Positions 53,026 to 63,850 of a stretch of 64,000 nucleotides of DNA are shown in pieces. Within the stretch, counting starts at the first letter, position 1; each line of letters begins with the position of its first letter. Both the position numbers and the translations under genes were made by a program. Origin of the DNA: Streptomyces bambusae (GTDB taxonomy: Bacteria; Actinomycetota; Actinomycetes; Streptomycetales; Streptomycetaceae); contig NZ_WTFF01000004.1 in assembly GCF_019400985.1 (NCBI RefSeq), forward strand, positions 1-64,000, written 5' to 3'. The notes under the pieces are model-generated. The model made no database searches. It was not told the origin of the DNA and worked only from the letters and a program-made list of their open reading frames with translations.

Positions 53026-55596
53026 ATGGAGACAGAGCGGTCGGCAGAACGGTCGGCAGAGCGGTCGGCACGGTGGTCGGGCAGGGTGGTCGGCAGGGGT
53101 CGGCGGGACGACCCTCCGGAGGAGGCGATACGGACAGTGACCGGACGTCGCTTTGCGTTCTGCGGAGCTGAGCTGGCAGCCGTCTACGTGGTCGCCGACC
53201 AGGACAGGGAACTCCATCTGGCCGAGCTGACCGGAAACCGCGGCGTCCTCTACGGACTGCCCGCGGTCCTCGCCGTCGCCGGCCATTCGCCCGCCGCCAA
53301 CGCCTTCCGCTCCGGCCGCCCGCTGTGGCTGACTCCCAAGGAACTCGCCGCGTTCATCGAGGAGGACCCCCACCACGTCCCTGCCCGCAACCGGGCCGGC
53401 GACCCCCAGTCGCCGGCCAGGATCTCGCTGGGCGCGCTGCCCCTGGGCCACGGCGACCAGGAGCTCGGGTGCCTGGTCGTGGCCGGCGAGGTCGGGGACG
53501 GCTTCAGCGCGGACGACCGCAGCCTTCTGGAGCTCTACGCCGACCAGGTGGCGGCCGGACTCGAAACGGTCGCCGCCCGGCTGGCCGGGCGCACCTCCCC
53601 GCAGGCACACCTGGGCCAGTCCCTGGTGCCCCACCAAGGCGGCGCGTTCATCCTGGAACTGAGCACCGGCCGCATGGAGGCCCATGCGCACGTGCTCGAA
53701 CTGCTCGGTCTGCCTCCCGAGGAGTTCGACGGGCAGGTGGAGACCCTGCTCGCCTGCGCCGTCCCCGACGACATGCCCGCGCTGATGGCGATCGTGGAGC
53801 CGGACCGGCTGGCCTCCGCCGGACAGCAGCTGGCCTTCCGCATCCGCCGCCCGAACGGCGAGCTGCGCTGGCTGGGGCTGCGTTGCCGGGTGGAGGTGGC
53901 ACCCGACGGCACACCGCAGCGCGTCCTGGGCGTGGTGGCCGATGCCACCTACCTGCGCCCCAGCGCCGACGAGGTCTCCCTCGTGCAGCGGCTGTCGGCC
54001 ACGCTGGCGGGAGCGGCGACCATCCGGGAGGTCAGCCGACTGGTGGTCGCCGCCCTGCGCGAGCCGCTCGGCGCCTCCCGGGTCGCGGTCGGCGAACTGG
54101 AGGCCGAGCGGCTCATCGTCACCGCCCTCGACCCTCCGGAGCCCGATGCCTGGCCCGAGGTCTGGCGCTCGGAATGGCGGTCGGAGTGGCCCGACGTGCC
54201 GCTGGGCGACCTGCCCACCCTGCGGAGCGCGATGCGCGGAGGGCACATGGGCTTGTGGCCGCCGGGCGCGGACCTCGAACCCGGTCTGCAGGGTGTCGGG
54301 CCCGGTGGACTCGCGGTGCTGCCGCTGCCCGCCGAAGGCAGGATGGCCGGGGTGTGCCTGGTGGGGTGGGACGCGCAGCACCGGTTCGGACCGGAGGAGC
54401 GCTCGCTGCTGACCGTGACCGCCGGGCTGGCGGGGCAGGCTCTGGTACGCGCCCACGCATTGGACGCGGGACACGAACTCGCCACCATGCTCCAGCGCAG
54501 CCTGCTGCCCCGTAAGCTCCCGGAGCTGCCGGGCGGGGTCGCCGTCGCCCGCTACCTGCCCGCGACGGCGGGACTCGAGGTCGGCGGCGACTGGTACGAC
54601 GTCATTCCGCTCAGCGACGGCCATGTGGCGTTCGTCATCGGCGACGTACAGGGGCACAGCGCCGGAGCCGCCACCATCATGGGCCAGATGCGTACGGCGG
54701 TCAGGGCCTACGCGGTGGAGGGCCACCCGCCGGACGTGGTGGTCGCGCGGGCCAACCTGCTGCTCGTCGGCATGGAGACCGATCTCTTCGCCACCTGCGC
54801 GTACGTGGACCTCGACATGGAGGAGGGCATCGCCAGGGTGGTACGGGCCGGCCATCTGCCGCCGGTACTGCGCCGCCCCGACGGCACCGCCGAGGAGATG
54901 GCGGTCGAGGGCGGGCCTCCCCTGGGCGTGCTCGCCGATGCCGAATTCCCCATGACCGAGGTGGGACTGGCCCCCGGAACCCTGCTAGTCCTGCTCACGG
55001 ACGGCCTGGTCGAATCCGCCCGGCTGCCGCTGGAGGAGGGCATGCGGCGGGTGTGCGAGGTGCTCGCCGCGGCCGACCCGCAAGCAGCCGGAGGGGTGGC
55101 CGACGATCTGGTCTTCGGCGTGGGCCGCCGCGACGACGACGTGGCGGTGCTGCTGCTGCGCTACGACGGCACCCGGGGCCGGCCGAAGCGCAGCCACTGG
55201 GCGGTGTGGCGACTGCCCACGGCGGTCATGCACGCGCGCCGCTTCGCCGCCCGCACCCTGCGGTCCTGGGGAGTGGACGAGGAGCTCGACGCGGCCCTGC
55301 TGGTGGTGTCCGAGCTGGTCACCAACGCCATCGCGCACACCCAGGGCGAGGTGGGGATGGACCTGACCCTGTCGGCGGACCGGCTGCGGATCGCCGTGAA
55401 CGACGCGTCCCCGCGCAGCCCCGTCAAACCGGTGTCGGTGAGCTGGGAGTCGACCGGCGGCCGCGGGCTGCTCATCGTCCAGGCGACGACGATGGCCTGG
55501 GGCTCGGTGCCGCTCAGCGGCGGCAAGCAGGTGTGGGCCGAGATCCCCCTGCACCGCGCGCTCGACCGACCCGCACAGCCCCGCCCCCTCCTGTGA
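53026..55596 (+). CDS. Multidomain SpoIIE-type PP2C phosphatase with GAF/PAS sensors and HATPase
   Basis: An 856-residue signalling protein. Order: GAF-like domain (about 45-190), PAS-like (about 205-310), second GAF (about 325-480), SpoIIE/PP2C phosphatase (about 485-705; metal-binding GGDWYDV near 520 and GDVQGHSAGAA), and a C-terminal anti-sigma-type HATPase (about 715-850; SELVTNAIAHT and GGRGLLIVQ). Such proteins both dephosphorylate and phosphorylate anti-anti-sigma factors in partner-switching. No such factor is encoded beside it. The first 35 residues are repeat-coded and poorly conserved; GTG at 53137 is an alternative start. Confidence 0.85.
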   Translation: METERSAERSAERSARWSGRVVGRGRRDDPPEEAIRTVTGRRFAFCGAELAAVYVVADQDRELHLAELTGNRGVLYGLPAVLAVAGHSPAANAFRSGRPLWLTPKELAAFIEEDPHHVPARNRAGDPQSPARISLGALPLGHGDQELGCLVVAGEVGDGFSADDRSLLELYADQVAAGLETVAARLAGRTSPQAHLGQSLVPHQGGAFILELSTGRMEAHAHVLELLGLPPEEFDGQVETLLACAVPDDMPALMAIVEPDRLASAGQQLAFRIRRPNGELRWLGLRCRVEVAPDGTPQRVLGVVADATYLRPSADEVSLVQRLSATLAGAATIREVSRLVVAALREPLGASRVAVGELEAERLIVTALDPPEPDAWPEVWRSEWRSEWPDVPLGDLPTLRSAMRGGHMGLWPPGADLEPGLQGVGPGGLAVLPLPAEGRMAGVCLVGWDAQHRFGPEERSLLTVTAGLAGQALVRAHALDAGHELATMLQRSLLPRKLPELPGGVAVARYLPATAGLEVGGDWYDVIPLSDGHVAFVIGDVQGHSAGAATIMGQMRTAVRAYAVEGHPPDVVVARANLLLVGMETDLFATCAYVDLDMEEGIARVVRAGHLPPVLRRPDGTAEEMAVEGGPPLGVLADAEFPMTEVGLAPGTLLVLLTDGLVESARLPLEEGMRRVCEVLAAADPQAAGGVADDLVFGVGRRDDDVAVLLLRYDGTRGRPKRSHWAVWRLPTAVMHARRFAARTLRSWGVDEELDAALLVVSELVTNAIAHTQGEVGMDLTLSADRLRIAVNDASPRSPVKPVSVSWESTGGRGLLIVQATTMAWGSVPLSGGKQVWAEIPLHRALDRPAQPRPLL

Positions 55597-55706
55597 AGGT
55601 CTGGGGCCCCTGAGGGACCTCCGCCCGACGGGCCGACCTGAGATCATCTGCGTACGCCCCCGACGGGCGTTGTCCGTCGCACCGTCCACCGGATCGAGGA
55701 AGTACC

Positions 55707-57110
<1,404 letters not shown>

Positions 57111-57127
57111 GCGGCGGGGGAGCGCGC

Positions 57128-57155
57128 GGGGGCTGCCGGAGCACCGGCAGCCCCC
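57128..57155. terminator. 12-bp perfect hairpin between lpdA and the ABC permease gene
   Basis: GGGGGCTGCCGG at 57128-57139, loop AGCA, complement at 57144-57155. It lies between convergent genes. Confidence 0.9.
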
Positions 57156-57174
57156 CCGCCCGCCCCTGGCGCCC

Positions 57175-59736
57175 CTACCGGCGGGAGCCGATGACGTCCG
57201 CGGGGCGGCCCGCGAGTGCGAGGCGGCCCGGGACCAGGGTGGCCAGGAACGCGAGCAGGGAGGCGAAGCACAGGACGCCCGCGTACATCCGTCCGTCGAC
57301 GGACGGGGAGGCCGAGCCCGTCATGCCGATGCTGAAGGCCGTGAGCACGGCGAAGGCGATGGCCGTGCCCAGCGCCGCGGCCACGAGGACCACCAGGGCG
57401 GCCTCGATCCGGAGCATGCCCATCACCTGGCGCCGCGTGGTGCCGACGAGCTGGAGCAGGGCGAACTCGCGGGCCCGGTCGGAGACCGACATGGCCAGGG
57501 TGTTGACCACGGCGATGGCGGTGAAGGCGATGATCAGGCCCATCGCGACGTAGTTCACCTCGGCGTTGGACTGCTGGACCTCGGCCCGCAGGTCCTCGAC
57601 CTGGTCCCGGTCGAGGACGGCGACCCCCGGCAGCCCGCCGAGGGCCTGCTGCAGCTCGGCCCGGCCGGGCCGGCCCTCACCGGCGGTCTTCACCAGCACC
57701 GAGGAGGCCAGCGGATTGTCGACGTGTCCGCGGACGAGCTCGTGGGACATCGTCAGATCGCCGAAGCCCAGCCCGCGTTCGTACACGGCGGCGACGGTGA
57801 GCTCGGCCTCCGCGCCGTCGCCGAGCGTCAGCTTCAGCCTGTCACCCGGCTTCTTGCCCAGGTCGTCCGCGGCGAGCTCGCTGAGGGCGACGCTCTGCGG
57901 GTCGAACCCGTCCAGGCCGCCGGCCGTGACGCCCGGATCCCAGGTGCGGGTCAGGCCATCGGCGGACACCCCCTGCGCCGGGTACTTCGCCAGGCCCACG
58001 CGCACGGTGGTCCGTACGACCTCGGTCACGGCCGACACGCCCGGGACCCGGCGGAGCCGGTCCGCGGCCTGCGAGGGCACGCCCGGGCCGGCGGAGCCCA
58101 CGACCCAGTCCGCCGTGCTTCCCGCCCGGGCCTGCGCGGTGGCCGCCGCGCCCGTCGTGGTCGGGACGAAGAACACCGTGCAGGCCATACCGATCAGCAG
58201 GGCCAGCGGGGTGACCGCCGCGGACAGCCGTTTGGTGTGCGCGCGGGCGTTGGCGGTGGCCAGGTGCCCGCCGACCCGGGAGGCCCGCAGCGGGATCCCG
58301 AGGAGCGCGACCGCGCCGCGGACGATCAGCGGCCCCAGCAGCGAGACCGCCACCGCCAGCACCACGACCGACAGGAACGTCACCGGGGTGGCGGCGGGCT
58401 CGCTGCGCAGCGAGGACAGCACCACGAGCAGGACCGCGCCGCCGGCCAGGAACGCGGCGCCGGCACCGACCCGGCCCCACGCCGCGGTCCGCTGCTCCAC
58501 GGCCGCCTCGGCCAGCGCCTCGGCGGGCCGGATGCGGGCGGCGCGGCGGGCCGAGATCCGGGCGGCCGCCCAGGCCCCCAGGAGGGCCGCACCGACGGCC
58601 CCGAAGAACGGGAAGACGCCGACGGTGACGCCGAGGGTCTCGGGGATCGCCCTGAAGGCGACGAACCTGCCGTGCAGCCAGTGGGCGACGGGCAGCCCCG
58701 CGAGCGAGCCCAGCACCCCGGCGAGGAGGCCGACGATCAGCGCCTCGCGGCCGATGAGCCGGCGGACCTGCCGGGGCGTCGCCGCGACGGCGCGCAGCAG
58801 GGCGAGTTCGCGGTGGCGCTGCTGGATGGAGAGCGCGAACGTGCCGACGACGACGAGGACCGCGACGAGCAGCGAGGTGCCGCCGATGGCACCGCCCATG
58901 GAGACCAGCTTGATCCGGGCCTTGGCCGCGTCGAGGAACTCGACCGGGCCCCGGTCGCCGCCCGTGACCACCTGGGCGCCGGTGCCGTCGAGGGCCTTGC
59001 CGACCCGCGCCGCGAGCTCCGGGACGGGCACGCCTGGTTCCGGCAGCACACCGACGGCCGCGACCAGGCCGGTACGGCCGGACAGCCGCTCGGCCTCGGC
59101 GTCCGAGAAGAACAGCGAGCTCTGCTGCCGCAGATCGCCGCCCGAGGGAGCGGCGACACCGGTGACGCGGTACGTCCGCGGGGCGTCGGTCGACTGGACC
59201 GTCAGCTCGGCGCCGGGCCTCAGGCCGGCCCGCCGGGCCAGTTCCCGGTCGACGACGACCTCGTCCGCGCCGGCCGGGGCGGCGCCCTCGGTCAGCACGA
59301 AGGGGGTCAGGGGCGCCGAGGTCCACGCGTGGCCGTAGGAGGGCTTGCCGTCGACGCCCGGGACGATCCGTCCCCCGGGAGTGACCGCGTACGCGGGGAA
59401 GGTGATCTCCGGCAGCGCGGCGCGCACGCCGGGCAGCGCCGCGAGCCTGGCCGCCGTACCGGCGGGCAGCAGGACGCGCTCGCCGAGCGGCTTGGCCTTC
59501 TCCTTCCGCTTGGTCCTGTCGCCCTTGCGCCGGGCCGTGACCTGGTGGACGTTCTGGTCGCCGCCGACGATCACGGGGGCGCCGGCGTACCGCTCGGTGG
59601 CGACGGTCCCGCGCAGCCCGGTCTCCAGCAGGATGCCGCAGGCCGTGACCAGGGCGGCCGCGCAGAACAGGGCGAGGAAGGCCCCGGCGAAGCCGCCCTT
59701 GCGGGCGCGCAGGGTCTGCAGGGCGTAGCGCAGCAT
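57175..59736 (-). CDS. ABC transporter permease, FtsX/MacB type
   Basis: An 853-residue permease with the double FtsX layout: a first helix (GAFLALFCAAALVTACGILLETG), a large extracytoplasmic domain, three helices around residues 270-400, further helices, a second external domain and three final helices (VAMGLIIAFTAIAVVNTLAMSVSDRAREFALLQLVGTTRRQV is the conserved FtsX core). ATG at 59736 overlaps the ATPase stop as TGATG. With the preceding ATPase it forms a MacB-like exporter of drugs, peptides or lipids. Confidence 0.9.
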   Translation of the reverse strand: MLRYALQTLRARKGGFAGAFLALFCAAALVTACGILLETGLRGTVATERYAGAPVIVGGDQNVHQVTARRKGDRTKRKEKAKPLGERVLLPAGTAARLAALPGVRAALPEITFPAYAVTPGGRIVPGVDGKPSYGHAWTSAPLTPFVLTEGAAPAGADEVVVDRELARRAGLRPGAELTVQSTDAPRTYRVTGVAAPSGGDLRQQSSLFFSDAEAERLSGRTGLVAAVGVLPEPGVPVPELAARVGKALDGTGAQVVTGGDRGPVEFLDAAKARIKLVSMGGAIGGTSLLVAVLVVVGTFALSIQQRHRELALLRAVAATPRQVRRLIGREALIVGLLAGVLGSLAGLPVAHWLHGRFVAFRAIPETLGVTVGVFPFFGAVGAALLGAWAAARISARRAARIRPAEALAEAAVEQRTAAWGRVGAGAAFLAGGAVLLVVLSSLRSEPAATPVTFLSVVVLAVAVSLLGPLIVRGAVALLGIPLRASRVGGHLATANARAHTKRLSAAVTPLALLIGMACTVFFVPTTTGAAATAQARAGSTADWVVGSAGPGVPSQAADRLRRVPGVSAVTEVVRTTVRVGLAKYPAQGVSADGLTRTWDPGVTAGGLDGFDPQSVALSELAADDLGKKPGDRLKLTLGDGAEAELTVAAVYERGLGFGDLTMSHELVRGHVDNPLASSVLVKTAGEGRPGRAELQQALGGLPGVAVLDRDQVEDLRAEVQQSNAEVNYVAMGLIIAFTAIAVVNTLAMSVSDRAREFALLQLVGTTRRQVMGMLRIEAALVVLVAAALGTAIAFAVLTAFSIGMTGSASPSVDGRMYAGVLCFASLLAFLATLVPGRLALAGRPADVIGSRR

Positions 59737-60515
59737 CAGGCCCACGCTCCCAGGTGCGTCATGCGGTCGGCCACGCGGTCGGCGGTGGGAGCCTGCATGC
59801 GGTCGGCGATCCGGCCGTCGGCGAGGAAGAGGACGGTGTCGGCGTACGAGGCGGCGACCGGGTCGTGGGTGACCATGACCACCGTCCGGCCGGTCTCGTC
59901 CACGCAGGACCGCAGCAGGGAGAGGATCTCCCGGGCGGTCATCGTGTCGAGGGCGCCGGTGGGCTCGTCGCCGAAGACCACGTCGGGACGGGTGATGAGG
60001 GCCCGGGCGATCGCCACCCGCTGCTGCTGTCCGCCGGACAGTTCGGCGGGCCGGTGGGCGGCCCGGCCGGCCAGCCCCACGCGCGCCAGGACCTCGTCGA
60101 GCCAGGCGGGGTCCAGGCGCTCGCCGGCCAGGCGCAGCGGCAGCTCCACGTTCTGCCGTACGGACAGGGCCGGGATCAGGTTGAAGGCCTGGAAGACGAA
60201 GCCGATGCGCCCCCGGCGCAGCTCGGTCAGCCGGGTCTCGTCCATCGCCCCCAGGTCGGTGTCACCGAGGAACACGGAGCCGCCGGACGGCTTGTCCAGG
60301 CCCGCGGCGCAGTGCAGGAAGGTCGACTTCCCGGAGCCCGAGGGTCCCATCACGGCGGTGAACGAACCCCGCTCGATGCCGACCGAGACCCCGTCCAGCG
60401 CGCGCACCGCGCGCCCCGCCCTTCCGTACTCCTTGACGACGCCGTCGAGGCGCAGCGCGAAAGCCGGGAACCCGGCGCCGCTGTGCCCGCGGAGGTCGTT
60501 CGTCTCGGTCCTCAT
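59736..60515 (-). CDS. ABC transporter ATPase, MacB/LolD type
   Basis: A 259-residue ATPase: Walker A GPSGSGKST near residue 57, Q-loop FVFQAFNLIP, signature LSGGQQQRVAIARAL, Walker B VVFGDEPTGALD and H-loop MVTHDP. The pattern is of the LolD/MacB group that pairs with FtsX-like permeases. It is translationally coupled to the permease (TGATG) and lies 96 nt after the SARP gene on the same strand, which may regulate it. Confidence 0.94.
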   Translation of the reverse strand: MRTETNDLRGHSGAGFPAFALRLDGVVKEYGRAGRAVRALDGVSVGIERGSFTAVMGPSGSGKSTFLHCAAGLDKPSGGSVFLGDTDLGAMDETRLTELRRGRIGFVFQAFNLIPALSVRQNVELPLRLAGERLDPAWLDEVLARVGLAGRAAHRPAELSGGQQQRVAIARALITRPDVVFGDEPTGALDTMTAREILSLLRSCVDETGRTVVMVTHDPVAASYADTVLFLADGRIADRMQAPTADRVADRMTHLGAWA

Positions 60516-60611
60516 GCGCGACCGGTCCTTTCCTGTGTTCGTCGCTCGGGCCCGAGCGGCCCCCGTGGGCAGCTCGGGCTGTCTCGTCCGCGACGACGCT
60601 AGGTACCGGTC

Positions 60612-63600
60612 CTATCGGCCGGATATCGCTTCGTTAGGCGGTGTCCGATACCGCTGGTCCGGCTCCGGGTCCGGGTCCGGGTCGGGGTCCGGTGCCGGGT
60701 CCGGCCGGGCCAGCGCGCGGGTCGCCTTCGCCTCCCACGGCGGTGAGCCGACCAGCCGGAACACGCCGAGTGCGGCGGTCAGGTGGACGCGGCCCTCGCG
60801 GGGGCGGCCGTTCTCCTGGTGGAGCCGGCCCAGCCCGAAGCGGACCTGCCCCTCGATGAGCGTGCCGTGCTGACGCTGGGCGAGGTCCAGCGCCTCCAGG
60901 TACGTCCGTTCGGCCGCCTCGGCCGCTCCGGCCGCATGCCTGGTCTCGGCGAGCCCCAGCAGCGCGTGGGCGAGGCCGAGCAGGTCGGAGTTCTCCTCGA
61001 CGATCCGCACGACCGCTGCGAAGGCCTCCTCCGCCTCCTCCAGCCGCCCCAGCGCGAGGTAGGCGGACGCCAGCCTGTGCGTGGCCAGCGCCGTACCGCG
61101 CCCGTCGAAACTGAGGGCCTCGCGGATCCGTACGGCTTCCCGGCTCAGCTCCAGGCCCTCCTGCGGCCGGCCCTCGTCGAGTGCGCACTGGGCGAGGCTC
61201 TGCAGGGCGTACGACTCCAACGAGATGTCACCCACCTCGCGGGACAGCCGCAGCGCCTCCCGCAGCCGCCGCGCACCCTGCTCCACGTCGCCGCGGATCC
61301 GGTCGACGAGCCCGAGGTTGTTCAGGACGATCGCCCTGCCGTGCGCGTCCTGTGCCCGGGCATAGAGACCGAGGGCCGTCTCACCCTTCTCGACCGCCTC
61401 GGGCACGTTGCGCAGCCGCAGCGCGACCGCGCCCAGCTGCTCGTACATGGCCGCCTGCCCACGGAGGTTGCCGGCGGCGCGGGCCGCCGCGAGGGCGTGC
61501 TCGCTGCAGCTGCGCCAGTCCTCCACGTAGTTGCGCGACTGGAACAGCACCCGCATGCACATCACCAGGTCCCAGGCCAGATCGTGCGCGCCCGCCCGGG
61601 CCGACTGCTCCACGACCGCGATCAGGCAGAGCCGTTCGGCCTCGAACCATTCCCCGGGGTCCGCCAGCAGCTCCTCCGCCAGGGCGGGGTCGATGCTCCG
61701 GCGCGGTACGTCGCCGTGCACGATGTCGTAGTCCCCGCCGACCTCGCGCCGGTACGCCAGCTCGGCGAGGGTCAGCCAGGCCCGGAACACCCGGTCGCAG
61801 GCGGCCAGCCGGTCCGCCTCGGACTCCTCGGCCCGCGCCAGCTCGCCCGCGTACAGCCGCATCAGGTCGTGGAAGCGGTAGCGCAGCTGCCCGGTGGCGT
61901 CCGCCCCGACGACCTCCAGGAACTGCGCGTCCACCAGCTGCTCGACGAGCCGCTCCGCCTCCAGTACGCCGATGTCCATCAGTTCCGCAGCGACCCACGC
62001 CGTGAAGTCCGGTACGGCGAGCAGCCCGAGGAGGCGGTGCAGGCGGGCCGCGTCCGGGTCCAGGCAGCGGTAGCTCAGCGCGAAGCTCGCCCGGACCTGC
62101 AACTCGCCCTGGCTCAGCTCGTCCAGCCGGCGCCGCTCGTCGCCGAGCCGGGCGACGAGGTGGCGGACCGACCAGTGCGGTCTGGAGGCCAGCCGGGCGC
62201 CCGCGATCCGCAGCGCGAGCGGCAGCCGGTCGCACAGCTCGACCAGCCGCGCCGACTCGGCGGGCGCACCGAGGATCCGCGCCTCGCCGACGATCCCGGC
62301 GAGCAGCTCCAGGGAGCGGTCCTCGGGCAGCAGCCCGAGGTGGATCCGCGCGGACGCCGGCCAGGTGACCAGCTGCTCCAGCTGCTCGCGGCTGGTGACC
62401 AGCACGGTGCAGCCGCCGCTGCCCGGCAGCAGCGGCCGGATCTGCTCCGGCGTGCGGACGTTGTCGAGCACGAGCAGCACCCGGCGGTCGGCCAGCACGC
62501 TGCGGTACGCGGCGATCCGGTCCTCCAGCCCGTCGGGTACGTCCTCGCTGGCCATGCCGAGGGAGCGCAGGAAGCGGCCGAGGATCTCGCCGGCGGCGGT
62601 CGGGGCGTGATTCGCGTCGTATCCGCGCAGGTCGGCGAAGAGCCGGCCGTCCGGGTAGTGCCCGGAGGCCCGGTGCGCCCAGCGCACGGCGAGACCGGTC
62701 TTGCCCACGCCCGCCACGCCCGTGACCAGCCCGACGGTGGGTGCCCGCGTGCCGTCGGCGCGGCCGCCCAGCAGGGCGTCGAGAGCGCCGAGTTCCTCGG
62801 CGCGGCCGGCGAACCCCGGTACGTCGGGCGGCAGTTCGGAGGGAACGGCTGCCCGGCCGCGCCGCCCCGGACCGGCCGGGGCCACGGATTCCTCCTCCGC
62901 CTCCGTGACGGGGGCGGCGTCCGGCACTCCCGGGCTCAGCGCGGGCTCGTCGCGCAGGATCGCGTCGTGGAGCTCCTGGAGTCCGGGGCCCGGCTCCATG
63001 CCGAGCTCGTCGATGAACCGGCGCCGGGCCTCGCGGAAGCCCTCCAGCGCCTCGGCGCGCCGCCCGGAGCGGTACTGGGCCAGGATGAGGTGGTAACGGG
63101 TCCGCTCGCGCAGCGGGTGCTCGCGCACGGCGGCGGCCAGCTCGGGCAGCAGCAACTGGTGGCGGCCGAGCTCCAGTTGCACATCCGTCAGGGCCTCGCG
63201 GACCTGGATGCGGACCTCTTCCCAGCGCGTCGCCTCGTCCTCGACCCGCCGTCCGCCGACCCCGGCCAGCGCGGGCCCGCGCCACAGCGCGAGCGCCTCG
63301 GCGTAGCAGCGTGCCGCATCGGCGGGCCGCCGGTCCCGGACCGCGGCCTCCGCCTCGGCGACCAGCCGGGTGAAGGCGAGGCTGTCCAGCCGGTGCCCGT
63401 CGACCCGCAGCAGGTAGCCGGGGTGCGCGGTGGCGATGACCTCTTCCGCCACGCCTGCGGCCTTCAAGGCCTTGCGCAGGGCCGCGACGACGATGGCGAT
63501 CTGGGTGCGCGCGGTGGCCGGCGGCCGGTCGTCCCACACGGCGTGCACCAAGACGTCGACCGGCACGACGTGCCCCGGGCTCAGGAGCAGCAGGGCCAGT

Positions 63601-63707
63601 ACCGTCCGCTGCCGGGCGCCGCCCAGCGGGACCGTCCGCCCTCCCACGGTGACCAGGAGCGGGCCGAGAACTCCGAAGCCGAGCCGTTCACCCACCGCAT
63701 CCCCCAT
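60612..63707 (-). CDS. AfsR/SARP family transcriptional regulator with NB-ARC and TPR domains
   Basis: A 1031-residue regulator. The OmpR-like winged helix spans about residues 10-100 (VLGPLLVTVGGRTVPLGGARQRTVLALLLLSPG), then BTAD to about 255 (ending RRFIDELGMEPGPGLQELHDAIL), NB-ARC ATPase at about 300-560 (P-loop GVAGVGKTG; VLLVLDNVRTPEQ; TSREQ) and TPR-like helices to the end. Large SARPs activate secondary metabolism in response to phosphorylation or nucleotides. The C-terminal Pro-Asp repeat (PDPAPDPDPDPDPEPD) is coded by a 6-bp array. Target could be the ABC exporter downstream or a distant cluster. Confidence 0.93.
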   Translation of the reverse strand: MGDAVGERLGFGVLGPLLVTVGGRTVPLGGARQRTVLALLLLSPGHVVPVDVLVHAVWDDRPPATARTQIAIVVAALRKALKAAGVAEEVIATAHPGYLLRVDGHRLDSLAFTRLVAEAEAAVRDRRPADAARCYAEALALWRGPALAGVGGRRVEDEATRWEEVRIQVREALTDVQLELGRHQLLLPELAAAVREHPLRERTRYHLILAQYRSGRRAEALEGFREARRRFIDELGMEPGPGLQELHDAILRDEPALSPGVPDAAPVTEAEEESVAPAGPGRRGRAAVPSELPPDVPGFAGRAEELGALDALLGGRADGTRAPTVGLVTGVAGVGKTGLAVRWAHRASGHYPDGRLFADLRGYDANHAPTAAGEILGRFLRSLGMASEDVPDGLEDRIAAYRSVLADRRVLLVLDNVRTPEQIRPLLPGSGGCTVLVTSREQLEQLVTWPASARIHLGLLPEDRSLELLAGIVGEARILGAPAESARLVELCDRLPLALRIAGARLASRPHWSVRHLVARLGDERRRLDELSQGELQVRASFALSYRCLDPDAARLHRLLGLLAVPDFTAWVAAELMDIGVLEAERLVEQLVDAQFLEVVGADATGQLRYRFHDLMRLYAGELARAEESEADRLAACDRVFRAWLTLAELAYRREVGGDYDIVHGDVPRRSIDPALAEELLADPGEWFEAERLCLIAVVEQSARAGAHDLAWDLVMCMRVLFQSRNYVEDWRSCSEHALAAARAAGNLRGQAAMYEQLGAVALRLRNVPEAVEKGETALGLYARAQDAHGRAIVLNNLGLVDRIRGDVEQGARRLREALRLSREVGDISLESYALQSLAQCALDEGRPQEGLELSREAVRIREALSFDGRGTALATHRLASAYLALGRLEEAEEAFAAVVRIVEENSDLLGLAHALLGLAETRHAAGAAEAAERTYLEALDLAQRQHGTLIEGQVRFGLGRLHQENGRPREGRVHLTAALGVFRLVGSPPWEAKATRALARPDPAPDPDPDPDPEPDQRYRTPPNEAISGR

Positions 63708-63850
63708 GGCCGACCGCGCCCCGCCGGCAAGATCACCCTACTTTCCGCCGGGCGCGGCGGGTGCGTCAAGCGACTATGGCGGGCCGGCCGTCGGGGCGGT
63801 GCGGGGTGGCGGTGCGGCGTGGCGGCGTGGTGGTGCGGGGTGGCTTCGGG

